Shown here: positions 1-13,774 of the stretch, piece by piece | Position numbering within the stretch: position 1 is the first letter of the stretch | Layout: every line of letters starts with the position of its first letter | Source: Scenedesmus sp. ARA3 | Taxonomy: Eukaryota > Chlorophyta > Chlorophyceae > Sphaeropleales > Scenedesmaceae | Direction: 5' to 3' | Length of the DNA stretch: 64,000 nt | NCBI GenBank assembly: GCA_004335835.1 | Contig: RWJK01001498.1 | Location: forward strand, 44,859-108,858 | Translations under genes and position numbers: made by a program | The notes under the pieces: model-generated | The model's input: only the letters and a program-made list of their open reading frames with translations | Databases searched by the model: none | What the model was told of the DNA's origin: nothing

Positions 1-1878
1 GCCAAGAACGCACAGCATCAGCCAAAAATGTCACGCTCGGCTGCTATGTGTACCTGACTGCTTACAAGCAACAGCTCTGCAAAATAGACTGTAGGTGTCT
101 GCTCCTGAGAGCAGGCTCCAGACGTGCTGCTGACGCCGTTGACAACTGCAGGATTGAGGCTTACTTTGGGCAGAACAGGAACTGGGGTGTGACGACCTTT
201 GTGTTCAATGGCGGGACCACAGCATGGCAGGAGGCTAAGCAGCAGCTGCGAGCTGCTCACGCTGTGCATGCTGACGGCTGCCTGCACATACAGGTGATAG
301 TCACAGGGATGGCGTGAGCTGCTGCTGCGAGGCAGAGCTGCTGGCCAGCTGGGCCCATGCCGTTGGTAACTCGTCTGTGCTGCATGGCGCACCTGCACCA
401 GACAAGGCTTTGAGGCCACCTGTTACACGTGTCTGTGCGCACAGCAGCATGCTTTTTCGTTACCAAAGGGGACCCATCTCACTGGCTGGTCACACAGCAG
501 CAGGCTTGTGGATTCCCTGTTACACAGGCTGACACCTTGGTTGAATGGGCAGATATCCAGTCGTGTTGCACACGTTACAGGGCGAGCAGGTGTCACCTGT
601 TGTGGAAAGGGTGTGTGCTACAGCAGCTCAGCAGCTGATGCATCTGCATGCCAGTTTTGTGTTTGCACACAGCAAGCGGCTGGCTGAGTGCCGGTGCTGT
701 GAAAGGTGCGACAAGCTGGTTCCGTGCGCCGCAATGCGCACATGCCTGTTTTGTCTGGTTATGAGGAGTGTACTGCTTGATTCGCTTGCGTTGTTGCTGT
801 GTATGGCGGGAAGATGGCTGGGTGCTGATATGCCCAGGTCCAAAATCAATACTGGTGTTGGGAATTGCATACGTGGTGGTTGTCAGCATCAACGCGGCTC
901 AGCGGTGGGATCACCTTTGCATTGTGCTTTGACTGCATGGTTGTTCAGCAAGTTGGTGACAATTGCGCTGAACACATTGTGGGGCAGCAGCATCGGCAGA
1001 AGTGGCTGTATAAAGAGTTGCAGCGTGCATGGCTGTGTGGACAGGGCATGCTTCTCTCGAACACACGTACACACTGTGGGACTTGTTTTCTGGGGAGACT
1101 ACCAGGGATGGTCTCTGACATGTGTGTTGTTCCAACCACGTGCCAGCATCATGCTGTAGGCTACAGTTGTTGCACAACCGTTGGCTTTTACACCATCTGG
1201 TAAAATAGCCGTCATGCCTCTGATAACCACCACTGATAACCACCATGGACCATCCGAACCATGAACTGCAAGGCAGCTGCAATGCCTACGAGATGCTGCC
1301 ACAGGCTAGGCTACACTCCGCCCTGCAGCTGTGTAGGTGTAGTTATACCCCGGTATTCACAGGGGGCGGTGGGGGCTGCACTGACACAAAGCATTCAGCA
1401 ACGTAGCATGCACCAACGCCTCAATCAATGCATGCTCATGCTGTCGGCCGAGGTGGCGTAGCTATAGGGGCGCGGTGCAGTCTGCTTGGCTGCTGGCTCA
1501 CAGCTGTGCGCACCGTCACTGTCGCTGGGCAGCTGACGCAACAACACATGCTTGCGCCTGCACATGCCATTGTCAGGCGTGCGCGGCTGCACAAACGCAG
1601 CATCAACAGCAACACTTGCACGGCTCGACAACCAACTCCTCAGTAATCGGGCCCTCGGGGCCAGACATCAGCATGATGCTGCAGATCTCTGCAGGTGGTT
1701 GGAAACCATGAGATGCCCCAAATGCACACCCTCATCCTGAGCACACTACCTGCCAGCAATCTGCCTTGTGCCCAGCTAGGCAGCGGCAACAGCAGCAGCA
1801 TCGGCACATGCGGGCTATCCCTGGTGTACCTTCTAGCCCCACATCATCTGCATCCTGTCAGTAACCACTTTCATAGTC
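1..1878. other. region with no recognisable gene, downstream of CAND1
   Basis: No reading frame here resembles a known family. The sequence is rich in CA/TG and CTG/CAG words and has only short overlapping frames without splice-consistent partners. It lies downstream of the CAND1 stop (minus strand) and may contain its 3' flank plus unrelated intergenic sequence. Confidence 0.5.
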
Positions 1879-2545
1879 ACAGCTCCAATGCCTCGCCCTC
1901 CACCTCCTGCAGCTCCGCCTGCGACGCAAGGAACTTGTCTTGCAGCGACGCAGCCATTGCTGCGCTCGAGTAAAGTGATGCCACTTGCTCTGACCGTTAC
2001 TGACAGCTGTCACTTACAGCTCCATGGCCTCGCCCTCTGCCTCCTGCCGCTCCGCCTGTGCTGCCAGGAACTTCTCCCGCAGCGGCCCGCTCATCACGGT
2101 GCGCTTCAGAAAGCCGCAAAGCGCTGCGTGCTGTCAGTTCGAACTGTTACTTACAGCTCCATTGCCTCGCCCTCTGCCTCCTGCCGCTCTGCCTGTGCCG
2201 CCAGGAACTTCTCCCGCAGCGGTCCACTCATCATGGTGCGCTTCAGGAAGCCTCACAGCGCTGCGAGCTGTCAGTTTGAACTGTCACTTACAGCTCCATG
2301 GCCTCGCCCTCTGCCTCCTGCCGCTCCGCCTGTGCTGCCAGGAACTGCAGCGCTCCGGCCACTGCTGCGCTCCAGACAGCCCCCAAGCACTGCGACACGT
2401 TCGTTCTACAACTTCTGCTTACAGCTCCATCGCCTCGCCCTCTGCCTCCTGCCGCTCCGCCTGCGCAGCCAGGAACTTCTCCCGCAGCGGTCCGCTCATG
2501 ACTGTGCGCTTCAGGAAGCCTCACAGCGCTGCGAGCTGTCAGTTT
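1879..2545 (-). repeat. five tandem copies of the end of the CAND1 terminal exon
   Basis: Copies of the last 60-110 bases of CAND1 exon 25, including the stop codon context, start near 1879, 2011, 2149, 2285 and 2417. They lie about 130 bp apart, all on the coding strand of CAND1 and downstream of its real stop at 2556. Each reads as a degenerate version of the C-terminal KFLAAQAERQEAEGEAMEL segment, and four keep the CTGTAAGT sequence that contains both the stop and a TGTAA motif. Confidence 0.9.
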
Positions 2546-2555
2546 GAACTGTTAC

Positions 2556-5500
2556 TTACAGCTCCATTGCCTCGCCTTCTGCCTCCTGCCGCTCCGCCTG
2601 TGCCGCCAGGAACTTCTCCCGCAGCGGTCCGCTCATAACGGTGCGCTTCAGGAAGCCTGTGAAGGGGGCGCTGGCCTCACTGCCTGGCAGGCGGTTGAGC
2701 GCGTCCACGGCGCGCAGGCAGCTGCGCAGCAGCTCCTCGTGGCGGTCAACCTGCGCGGACCACATGTTTGACCAATTGACTTTGACAGACTTGAACCTGG
2801 GCTGCAAGAATAGTGCTGATGGTGAGTTGAGAAACAGATGACGCGTGTGCTGAGGATGCTGAGTTCAAGCAGGACTAGCAGCTGCAAAGTCTTGAGGCAA
2901 TGTTGTTGTCTTGTTGTTGTCATGCAGCAGGCGCCTGTGTGCATTCCTGCAGGCACCCGCTGCTCTGCTTGCAGCATCTGCACTGTATTGAAACACATCC
3001 GTCCCAGCAAGTCAAATCCACTTCTGCTGCAGCCGGTTGCCATGCAAGTCAACCAGCAGCTGCACCACAACCCGCCCTATCGCGGACACATCAAAACTTT
3101 CCGTTTACATCACAGTCATGCAACAAGTGTAATCAATGTGGCTGCCGCCGCACCTCCTGCTTGACTGCGTCGCTCTTGAGCTTTGCGGTGAGCGTCTTCT
3201 CAAGCGGCTCCACCAGCTTGTCCAGCTGGCTCAGCACAGCAGGGCCGCCGCCTGCAGCACAGTGCAGCAACGGTACAGCACAAGGATTTAAGTGATTGTG
3301 TTGGCCTCAAGGCTTGTGCGGCTGGCTCAGCACAGCAGGGCCGCCGCCTGCAGAGTGGGCAACAGCAGTGCAGCACACGAATGCAATGAACACAGTCACA
3401 TTGGCTGTCACGGTTTGCCCAGCTGGCTCAGCACAGCGGGGCCGCCACCTGTAGCATGAATATAACACGAATTATGACAAACAAGAAAGGCAATTTGATA
3501 TACTTGGAGGCTGTTGCCAGCCCGTTCAGCTGCTGCTGCTGCTTCTGCATGCCTGAGCATGACACAGGACACGCCAAAACTCAACAGCCACTGCAACAAC
3601 CACAACCTCAGGTTCACATATCCACCAGGTCTGACACGCTTCACGCACAACTATGCAGGCAGCTGCTCTTATCCAACCCCACCTGGGCTTGCTGCCAGCT
3701 TGACCAGCATCAGGTGTGCAGGCGCCTTCACATCCTGGTGGTCCTTCAGCCCACTCTCCAACGCTGCCAAAAAGTCCGGCTGCTGCTGCAGCACGTGTGG
3801 CAGCGCCGTGAGCAGGATGTCGAGGCACTCGAAGGCAGCCTTGCGCAGCTCCAGGCCGTCGTCGATGCGGTGCTTGAAGGGGCCCAGGTCAACCGTGCGG
3901 ATCTGCATGTTTGACCAGAGTTTGACCGGGTGAGGAAGGGGCAGGGAAAAAGAATGCAGGGCACATGGCAAGCCAGGTGCAGCATAGAAGCCAACCAACC
4001 AGCAGCAATTTGAGCTGATGACGGATTTCAGATGGACAGGCAGCAGCTGGCACACCACAGAGACAGTAGTTTCACCACGCACCATCTCTGGCTTGATTGC
4101 TGTCTGGTCGTACAGCAGAGGCAGCAGCTGCTCCAGCCCAGCAGCCACCAGGCCCGGCTTGTGGTGCACCACAGCAGACAGCGCCACCACTGCCGCCTTG
4201 CGCACGTGCCGGTCTGGGTCCTTCATCAGCATGAGGAAGTCCAGCAGGCAGTCCTGCAGGAGAAAAGTAACAGTGTTATAACACATTCAAACGCAGATCC
4301 AGGCACTTGTGATGTTATCATCTGTAAGCGGCATGGCAACACTGATGTTGATACCTGCATGTGGCATGACACACAGAAGCAGCGAGCACCTGTCCTGGTT
4401 GCAGCAAAACATGGTGGCACACATATGATGATGTGTTGCACTGCACTTTGTGCTGCACAGTTATTGCGCCTCACCTTGAGCAGGTCATCCACTGGGCGGC
4501 GCTTGTCCACCACTATGTACTTGACAGCACCAAACTAACGGTGCAGCTGCAAAAAAAGTAATCGCGGATGCAGGCGTCCCAATGTTCTGCACGCACCTTG
4601 AGCAGGTCATCCACTGGGTGTGGCTTGTCCACCACCATGTACTTGACAGCGCCAACCACCACGCAGCGCGTGTGCTCGCTGTCACTCGACAGCCCTGCAG
4701 CAGGCAGCGCAGCAAGCACGTACACGCAGTCAAGCGTCAAGCCGCAACAGCAGCACCCACGCAACGGCAGCTGTCTGTGCGGGCATGTGCGCAGGCATAA
4801 GAACATATCTGTCAGGCACAGCAGCACATACATACAACAGCAAGCGTCCACACATTGAATGGCAGCAGCAGCATACAACAGCGCGGCTCCACACCTGTGC
4901 GCAGCCGCGCCAGCACCTCTGAGGGGTGCAGCAGCGCCAGCCGCCCCAGGCACTCCGCCACCACGTTCCTGCACTCCTCCTCTGCCCTGCTGCAGGACAC
5001 CAGCAGGTCCAGCACCTGCTGCACTTGCGCTGCAGGAGAGCACAAAAGAGCAGCAACACAGCAGCAGCGAGCAGACATGAGCCAGACAGCATGTGATGTG
5101 TGCACCAACAGTTTTGAGACGCCTGCTGTGCATGCATGGCGTGGCTGCGAGGCAGCATGTGGCAGTTGACATGCAAGGAACAGCAGGCACACGACATGCA
5201 AGGAACAGCAGACACACAACAGGCATGTATTGCTATCCTGCTTGCATGCATTCATATGCAATCCCTTCGTCAACAACACACTACACGTACAAATAGATGA
5301 AAGCTACTGCCCCTCACACACCTTCTGTGAAGCCTGCCCGCGTGTCTGCTGCCTTGCGTGCACTGACGGTGGTCACCACCTCGTTCAGCGCCTGCAGGAA
5401 ACAGCAGCAGCCAAAGAGACAGCACGTGAGTCACAAGGGTCAAACATGATCACACCGCCCACGCCTATCTGAACGTCTGAACATACATGAAGCACTGCAG

Positions 5501-8500
5501 TGGCGGCACAAACGTGTAAAGGCAACATCCTGCCCAACATCAACAGTGCCCTGCTCTGTACATACAGGTGTAGTGGCCTGAATAGGTCGAAGTGGCGCAA
5601 TACTTGCAGCTGCCAGCCCCGCGCTGACCAGTCAACGCACCTGCAACAGCAGGTACTGCTGCTTGCTCTGCCCGCTAGCGCCCTCAATGCTCTGCAGCAG
5701 CGCCGGCAGGAAGCGCCCCAGGTTGCCACATGCCACGCCACCCAGAGCCAAGCTTGCTGCTGCTCTGATGTCCTCATTCTCAGAGCTGAGGGAGGCGTTG
5801 ACTGCTGACTCAACGTTAGGCGCTGATGAGAGGTCTGTGCGACGGCCGATCTCTCCTAGGCACAGCAGCGCTAGGCGCTGGGAGGCTGCAAGACAAGGCA
5901 CATCAGCAGGCAGACAGAGGGTAGGTTACTACATGCCAAAGCAACAGGCGGGCAGGTACACGAGTGGGTGTGCTGCAATCTATCCTTGGCACAGACAGCA
6001 GCAGAACCTCCGCCATACACACAGCAAACAGCAGCCACCTGTTCCTTCCATTGACTGCAGCTGCATGCATAGCCCACAACCACCACCAAATTCACCCACC
6101 TTGGTCTGCTGACTTGAGCATCTGCAGCAGCTGCTTCACGGTTGCATCCACCTGCGCCTGCCCAGCCGGCACCACCAGCACCGCACAGCACTGCGCCACG
6201 CTGTGCTGGGCCTGCCGTGCGCTGCCGTCTGTGCTGCCGCCGCCGTCCCGCCTGCCCCTGCCCTCATCGAGCAGTGCTGACAGTAGTGCTTCTGTCATGG
6301 CTGCTGGGGAGCCTGTTCCTGCAAGGGCCGGGAACAGCGCCTGCAGCTCCGCCAGCGCTGCACCCTGCACGCGTTACATGCAGCACAATAACGACGGTCA
6401 AACGACGGTCAAACGCGGTTGGTGGAAGAGTAAGAGAACGCTATACAGGTTGATTGGCATGGGCAAAACAAACATGCCATTGCTTTATTACAAAACTGCA
6501 TGCATTCAAATGGCACGTGCACAGAACCTGAGCTGCAGACTCGGGCAGCGCATCAACACTGCTCCAACCAACAGCATCCTCGCTTCACAAACTTGCATCC
6601 TTCACGCCTGCCACGCGACCATGCTGCCTCACCACATCAAAACTTGTCTCACCTGCAGCAGCGGGCTGCGCACCAGCACCAGCCCTGCCGGCAGCACCCG
6701 CTCCACTACACAGGTGCATACGCTCACATAATAGATCATGCTCAATGTAGCATCTGCAGACCGCTAGCGCACCAGCACTGCTCGCACAGAGTGCATTCTC
6801 GCCGCCTCAGATTTGCTTTTATCTGCACGCTTGCCAAACCATATCAGAACTTTTCTCACCTGCAGCAGCGGGCTGCGCACCAGCACCAGCCCAGCAGGCA
6901 GCACCCGCTCCCATACACAGGTGCATACGTTCACAAAATGGATCATGCCCTCATTGCAGCATCTGCAAATCGCCAGCGCATCAGCACTGCTCACACAGGG
7001 TGCATCCGTGTTGGCCTCAAAAATGCTTTCATCCCGCACGCCTGCACGCAACCACGCTGCCCCAACCAAACCCTAACATACATTTCACCCTCACCTGCAG
7101 CAGCGGGCTGCGCACCAGCACCAGCCCAGCAGGCAGCATCCGCACTGCTCCAACAAAGCACCAAGAGTACCAGCACGCCACCACGCTACCCCAGTATACA
7201 TAAGCCAGTCGCGCTCACCTGCAGCAGCGGGCTGCGCACCAGCACCAGGACAGCAGGCCGCACCCGCTCCACCACACAGGTGCATACGCTCACGAAATGG
7301 TTCATGCCCCCATGTACCATCTGCAGGTTGCCAGCGCATCAGCACTGCTCCCAAAGGCGGCCGCGTCAGGTTTGCTTTCGTTTTGCACGCTGCCCGCGCC
7401 AAACCATAACATATAATTTCTCACCTGCAGCAGCGGGCTGCGCACCAGCACCAGCCCAGCAGGCAGCACCCGCTCCACGACCTGCTGCGCCACTGCCGGC
7501 TGCTGCCGCAGCAGCGTCACCGCCAGCTTTAGGCTCAGCGCCGCAATCGACAGGTCAGCGTCACTGATGAGGCTTGATGACTCAGCCAGCAGCGCGCTGG
7601 TGCCTGCAGGATCCAGGGATGGGCCGTATTTGGCTACCAAGGCTTCTAAAGCTGCCAATGCTGCTTGGCGCAGCAGGCGGTTGGCCTTTCGCAGGAAGCT
7701 GGTGAGCTCAGCCTGTTGGTGAGATTGGTGAGGTATAATATGCGGCAAGCAAACGAGAGGGTGAGTGAAATGGTCCTGTGGAGTTGCAGGTGTGGCAAGC
7801 GGCATCACACGGTGCCTGCAAGGCAGCAAAAATGGCCAGTGATGTGGTGCAAGGGTTGATGAGCGCTGCTTGGGAGATTCCGGCTGTTCCCAGCACCCAC
7901 CCAGCACCGTGCAATTCTCTTGATATGCTGCCAGCTGTGATGCTGCACCACCAGGCTATCATTGAAGAGCTGTAGATGCATGGGACAAACAGCTTGAACT
8001 GTTGTTGTACAAACAAACAAGGTTGCAAGCAGGCACCAACTAACAATCACCGGCTCCAGTGCGCTGTCCAGCCCCAGCTCCAGCTGCAACTGCGTGCTCA
8101 ACTTCAAACCTGATCCACTCACAGCCTCACAAACTCCCTATCTTGTGGTGCCAGCTGCAGTACTGTGGCTGTGCCACCAGGCTGTTCCCAGCCTGTATGA
8201 ATGCAAAGTGTTGCGTTCGCTGTGTGAAACCAACTGTGAAGAAAGCCGCACTCACAATGACCGGCTCCAGTGCGCCGTCCAGCCCCAGCTCCAGCTGAGA
8301 CTGGGCCAGGATGGCAAAGCCCTTCACAGCGGGCAGCCGGGTGATCTCGTTGCGCAGCCGCTCCAACAGCAGCTTCAGCACACCAGGCACCTGCAGCAGA
8401 CGATGTGATGCTGAACATGAATCATGGTGGCGATAGTGGAGTGATATCATTGTCTGGGTCGCTGACAACCACTTGCTTGTTTGCAATTGTCGCTGACAAC

Positions 8501-11500
8501 CACTTGCTTGTTTACAATTGACAAGCAGCAGCTTCAGCATGCCAGCGACCTGCAGCACACGATGATTGTTAATTTGTGATGATGGTTACGAGGGTGATCT
8601 TGCTGCGCAGAAGCACCAGCAGCAGCTTCAGCACACCAGGCACTTGCTCCTCCTGTTGCGCTGACTCAGCCAACCCACCTCAGCTGACAGCAGGTCCCCG
8701 AAGGTTGCAACCACATGAGCCATGCACAGGATGGCACACTCCTTGACCTCCCGATCTTGTCTGCACGCTCAAGCCCCTAACTAAATGTAATGTATGCTGC
8801 CTTGACACGCACCTCAGCTGACAGCAGGTCCCCGCAGGCTGCCACCAAATGGGACATGCACAAAATAGCACACTCCGTGACCGCCTGGTTCTCTCTGCAC
8901 ATTCGAGCCCATGCCTAACTATGAAGCATGCCGGCTCAGCCAACCCACCTCAGCTGACAGCAGGTCCCCGCAAGTTGCCACCAAATGGGCCATGCACAGG
9001 ATTGCACAATCCTTGACCTCCTGGCCTTCTCTGCCGCCTCGAGCCCAGAATATAGCTACAAATGAAGAATGCTGCCTCAGCCAACGCACCTCAGCTGACA
9101 GCAGGTCCCCGCAGGTTGCCACCAGATGAGCCATGCACAAAATTGCACACTCCTTGACCTCCTGGTCCTGGTCCTGTGCTGCCAGCCGCCCATTGATGCA
9201 GGAGAACATGCCAGCCACAACAGGCGCCAGCTCGGGGGCTGTTGGGGCGGCCGGGTTGGGCCGGATGACTGACACCATCTGCTCACACACCCGCAGCGCC
9301 TCGGCGGCGACCTGCAAACATGTACAGACATGTACACATGATTTCAGCTCACGCGCAGCTGCGCTGTTTAAGCTTCAATAGGGTGAGTGTTGAACAGTGC
9401 TCTGACAAAAAGGGTGCCGAGGACGCGCTTCAACACACCTATCCAGTTCTTATGTGAGGCACTGCTAAACAGCGCAACCAATCCACCTTGTAGTAGCGCT
9501 CCCCCACTGCCGCAAGCATGTAAATCATTCAGTAACTGACACGGTAGCACACGTTATTCTATGTCCCGGCAGCTGTACAAGCGCTGCTGTGTGCAGGCGC
9601 CTACCTTGTAGTAGCGCTCCCTCACTGCCGCAAACACGCCGCTGCGCAGCTGTACTTGCACCAGCTGTCAGGCGCTGCAGCAGGTGTGTGCAGCCTCGCT
9701 CAAACCCTCAACCCTTACCTTGTAGTAGCGCTCCCCGACTGCCGCAAACACGCCGCTGCTGAGCTGTGCAACGTGCTGCTGGAACACTGGGGGCGCGTTG
9801 CTCTCCATGGCAGCCCGCAGGAATGTGAGCGCCTCGATTTTGAGGCTGCTGCTGCTGGCTGACTTGTCCTTGCAGGCCAGCAGGATGCCTGCGGCAGAGA
9901 ATGTAGGGACAGCAACCATGCGCGGCAGTGTTGCAGCGGGAAACAGAGTCAAACATAACCTCTACAGCAGCTTAGAGGCTGCTGCTGCTGGCCGACTTGT
10001 CCTTGCAGGCCAGCAGGATGCCTGCAAGAGAAGAAAGTAGGGACAGCAGCCACGCGCAACAGCATTTTGATGGGAAGCACAACGAAACAGAATGGCATGA
10101 ATGGCATTGAAGCACCATACTATTCATGCTGTAACGTTGCTCCAGCCTACAGACGCAGCCGTGCGGAATGCCAGCACTGGATACACTTTTAGAATTTATG
10201 TTTCAAGAGGACATACAGCCAGTGATATCAGGCAACTGCTGGTTCACCAAGCTTAATGAATGCTGCAGTCCTCCCTCCCCAAGAGCAAGTGCAGCATGTA
10301 CTTGGAGGCGCAAATTGCAGTCAGTTGAGTCAGCAACTACTCGCATTGCGAGTTGTGGCCGGCTCAGCGACTGCAAACGGTGCCTCCCAAGTACATGCTG
10401 CCCTTGCTCTCCCATAAACACCGCTTAGTTCACTGCTATCCCAATATCGTATTGACGATTGTTGTACACACCTGGCACCAGCATGCCCACATGGTCGGGC
10501 ACACTGCCTGTATGGCACACTCCTCCTGCAACTTTGTAATCAACAGTAACATGAAACTAACACCCACCTGGCACCAGCATGCCCACATGGTCGGCCACAC
10601 TACCCGGCAGCAACCCAACCAGTGAGCGCAACACGGTGGACATGCCCATGCGCGGAAGGACGAATGGACATAAGTACCATGGTAGACATCACCAAGATGA
10701 CATAACAAGATGACAGCGTCATCAAACCCGTACTCACTTGCAACACCTTAACAATGACAAGATGGCATTATTGTCTCATCCACAGGATCCTGTGGATGAA
10801 ACAATGATGCCTCCTTGTCTTTGATGAGCTGCCGCAATATAGTATGGGCTTGATGACGCTGATCATGTTGGTCATACAGCCACCCTACCTGGCACCAGAG
10901 CATGCCCACAGTCACATTGCCCGGCAGCACCCAACCAGCGTGCCAGCACCGTAAACATGCCCATGCGCAATTCGAAAACAGAATAAGGTAGCATGGCAAT
11001 GATGGCCAAGATGACACACCAAGATGACCAGGGTGGTTGTATGACCAAAATAACCAGCGTCATCAACCCCATACTCACTTGCAACACCTCATCGTAACAA
11101 GATGACACAATGACGCCATTGTCGCACCTAGTTATTGATCAAGTGTCACAAGTCAGTAAGGGCTTGACGGCGCTGGTTACCTTGGTCATACCACCACCCT
11201 ACCTGGCACCAGAGCATGCCCGCATGGACGGCCACACCTGGAAGCACGCCACCGGCGTGCACACAGCACAGTGCCCATTGAAGTCCGCTTCCACACAAGA
11301 TCAACAACAACAATCGACACGATGAATGCGCGGCACCCACCTGGCACCAGCAAGCCCACGTGGTCGGCCACACTGCCTGGCAGTACACCAACCAGTGTGC
11401 GCAGCACGGTGAACATGCCCATGCGCGTCTTGAAGATTCAAAAACAACAACCATGCATCGAGCATCCACGCTGCATGGATGCTGCAGCTTTGTGTGAAAT

Positions 11501-13742
11501 GCTGCAACCCACTCACAACATGAAACAACCTGGCAAAATAACACCCACCTGGCACCAGCATGCCCACATGGTCGGCCACGCTGCCCGGCAGCACACCAAC
11601 CAGTGTGCGCAGCACAGTGAACATGCCCATTCGAGTCTTGGGTGACTTATCGGCCAGCTGCCTTGCTGCTGCCTTGAGCATGGGGCCCACGTCGCGCAGC
11701 AGCAGCTGCAGCGGGCTGGCAGGGTCGGTGGCATCATAGCGACCCGACACGATGCCAACCTGCAGCAATGACAGGTAAAAAGGCTCACAAAGAGTGCGTC
11801 CACGTGTCACAACAGCTGTCACAACAGCTGTAGCGACGGCCAGTGCAGTTGTCACTTTGATGATCTGACCGCAGGGCCGGCAGTTACCGGGTCTGACATC
11901 ATCGTCTAAGAAGCCCTTCGGCGGCAGCGGCAACAATGAGGCGCAGGAATCGATCCACGCGTCTACGGCTTGCTGTGGCAAGGGCAGCTGTGAAGCCCGT
12001 CAAACCTGAGTGCACGGCAGCCAACCTGCAGGAGGAGTGCGCAACACAACAGCTGCTGCAAATAGCCGCCCTGACAAAACTGCACCACGAGACTTGCCCC
12101 AGCAGGTCGCAGTAGAGGCAAACGCGCTCCCAACAGAAACAGCAACGTCCGCTCCCCCCATGCACAGCTACGAAGCTGCAGCGCCTCACCTGCCGCAGCA
12201 GGTCGCAGTAGGCTGCAAATACGTCCGCCTTTACGTTCTCCTCGCGCTCCCGGAAGCGCGCCACCAGCTCCCCAGCTGCCTTGCTGTAGATGTCTGCCAG
12301 CTGGTCGGGGTAGGCGTGCACCAGCGCCGACAGCAGCTTGGCAGCAGCCCTGCAGCATGGCCATCAAAGCAAAGATACCTAGAGGACATAGACAGTATGA
12401 GCGGTGTGCAGAACGAACAGTGCACCAGCTCTGACAGCAACTTGGCCGCAGCCCTGCAGCACAGCCAACACAGCATGGGGACTTGAGAAGTGCAGCAAGT
12501 GCAGGCTGTGCAATTACAGAAGTGCACCAGCGCTGACAGCAGCTTGGCAGCAGCCCTGCAGCACAGTGGACACAGCAGGTGGAACTGAGGCGGACACAGC
12601 ATGGGCACTGTGCGAATCGAGCAGTGCACCAGCGCTGACAGCAGCTTGGCAGCAGCCCTGCAGCATAGCCAACATAGCACGAGGACTTGAGAAGTGCAGC
12701 AAGTGCAGGCTGTGCAGGAGCACAGCCCAGAGCAGACAGCAGCTTGGCGCCAGCCCTGCAGGTAACACAGCATAAGGACTTGGGAAGTGCAGCAAGTGAC
12801 ATGGTGCAATGCAAAAAGGCACTCGGCAGCGCAACAGCAGCGCAACAGGGTCAGCCGTAACAAAAGCATTAATGTGCACGCATTTCTCAGTCATCCAGTG
12901 TTGTGCAGCTGCCGCAGAGGAGTGTCTGCGCGGGCTTTACCCTCACCTGCGCACTTTCCAGCTCATGTCCTCGTCATCGCTGTACTCTTCTTCGCTGCCA
13001 TCATCATCGTCTTCGCTGCCGCCCTCACCACCATCCTCATCCATGTCGTCAGCAGCTGCAGCAGCACACAGGGAGGCAGTACAAGGCAGGCAGTACACGA
13101 CAAGTGTTGTGAATTCAGGTGAGAAGTCGCTGCTGCCCTCACCACCATCCTCATCCATGTCATCAGCAGCTGCAGCAGCACACAGGGGGAAGGGGGCGTT
13201 CAAGGCAGGCAGTGCACATGAGTTAAGGTGTGTGTGGTGCTTTGCCGCCATCCTCATCCATGTCATCAGCAGCTGCAGCAGCAGGAGGGAAGGCAGGCAG
13301 TACACCAGACAGGCAGCGCAGAAGAAAGTGCGTAAGGCAGGCGATGCGCAAGACACGCATTACATATGGCAGACAGTCCGTAAGGGAGGCAGTATGTGAG
13401 GCGGGCAGTACTCAAGGAAGGCAGTACATTGACAGCAGCTCAGCGCAGGCTTATTAGGTTTTCAGAGTTTCATTCATGGGTTCATGGTTCATCAGCTTCA
13501 CTGTGTAACCTTGACAGACGAACCGCGTGCTCACCGTAGTTGGGGTCGTACTTGATGTAGCGCAGCGCCTCCGCCAGCAGCTGCTCCAGGAAGGGCCGCG
13601 CATCAGCAGGCGAGCGCGACACAAAGCTCTCCAGCGCCTGGCCAGCAGCAGAAGCAGCAGCAGCAGCAGCACGGTCAGTGAAGATGCAAATTAGTGAGCT
13701 CAGGAGGCCTAAAGGTACGATAACACCAGTGTCACCAAATGC

Positions 13743-13774
<32 letters not shown>

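Noticed and set aside
545..1159. 204-codon plus-strand frame
   Set aside because: Composition is Cys/His/Trp-rich noise with no recognisable motif and no splice-consistent partners.
6500..7567. 355-codon plus-strand frame rich in Cys, His and Ser
   Set aside because: It is antisense to CAND1 exon 16 and its four junction copies; its internal repeats are just those copies read backwards.
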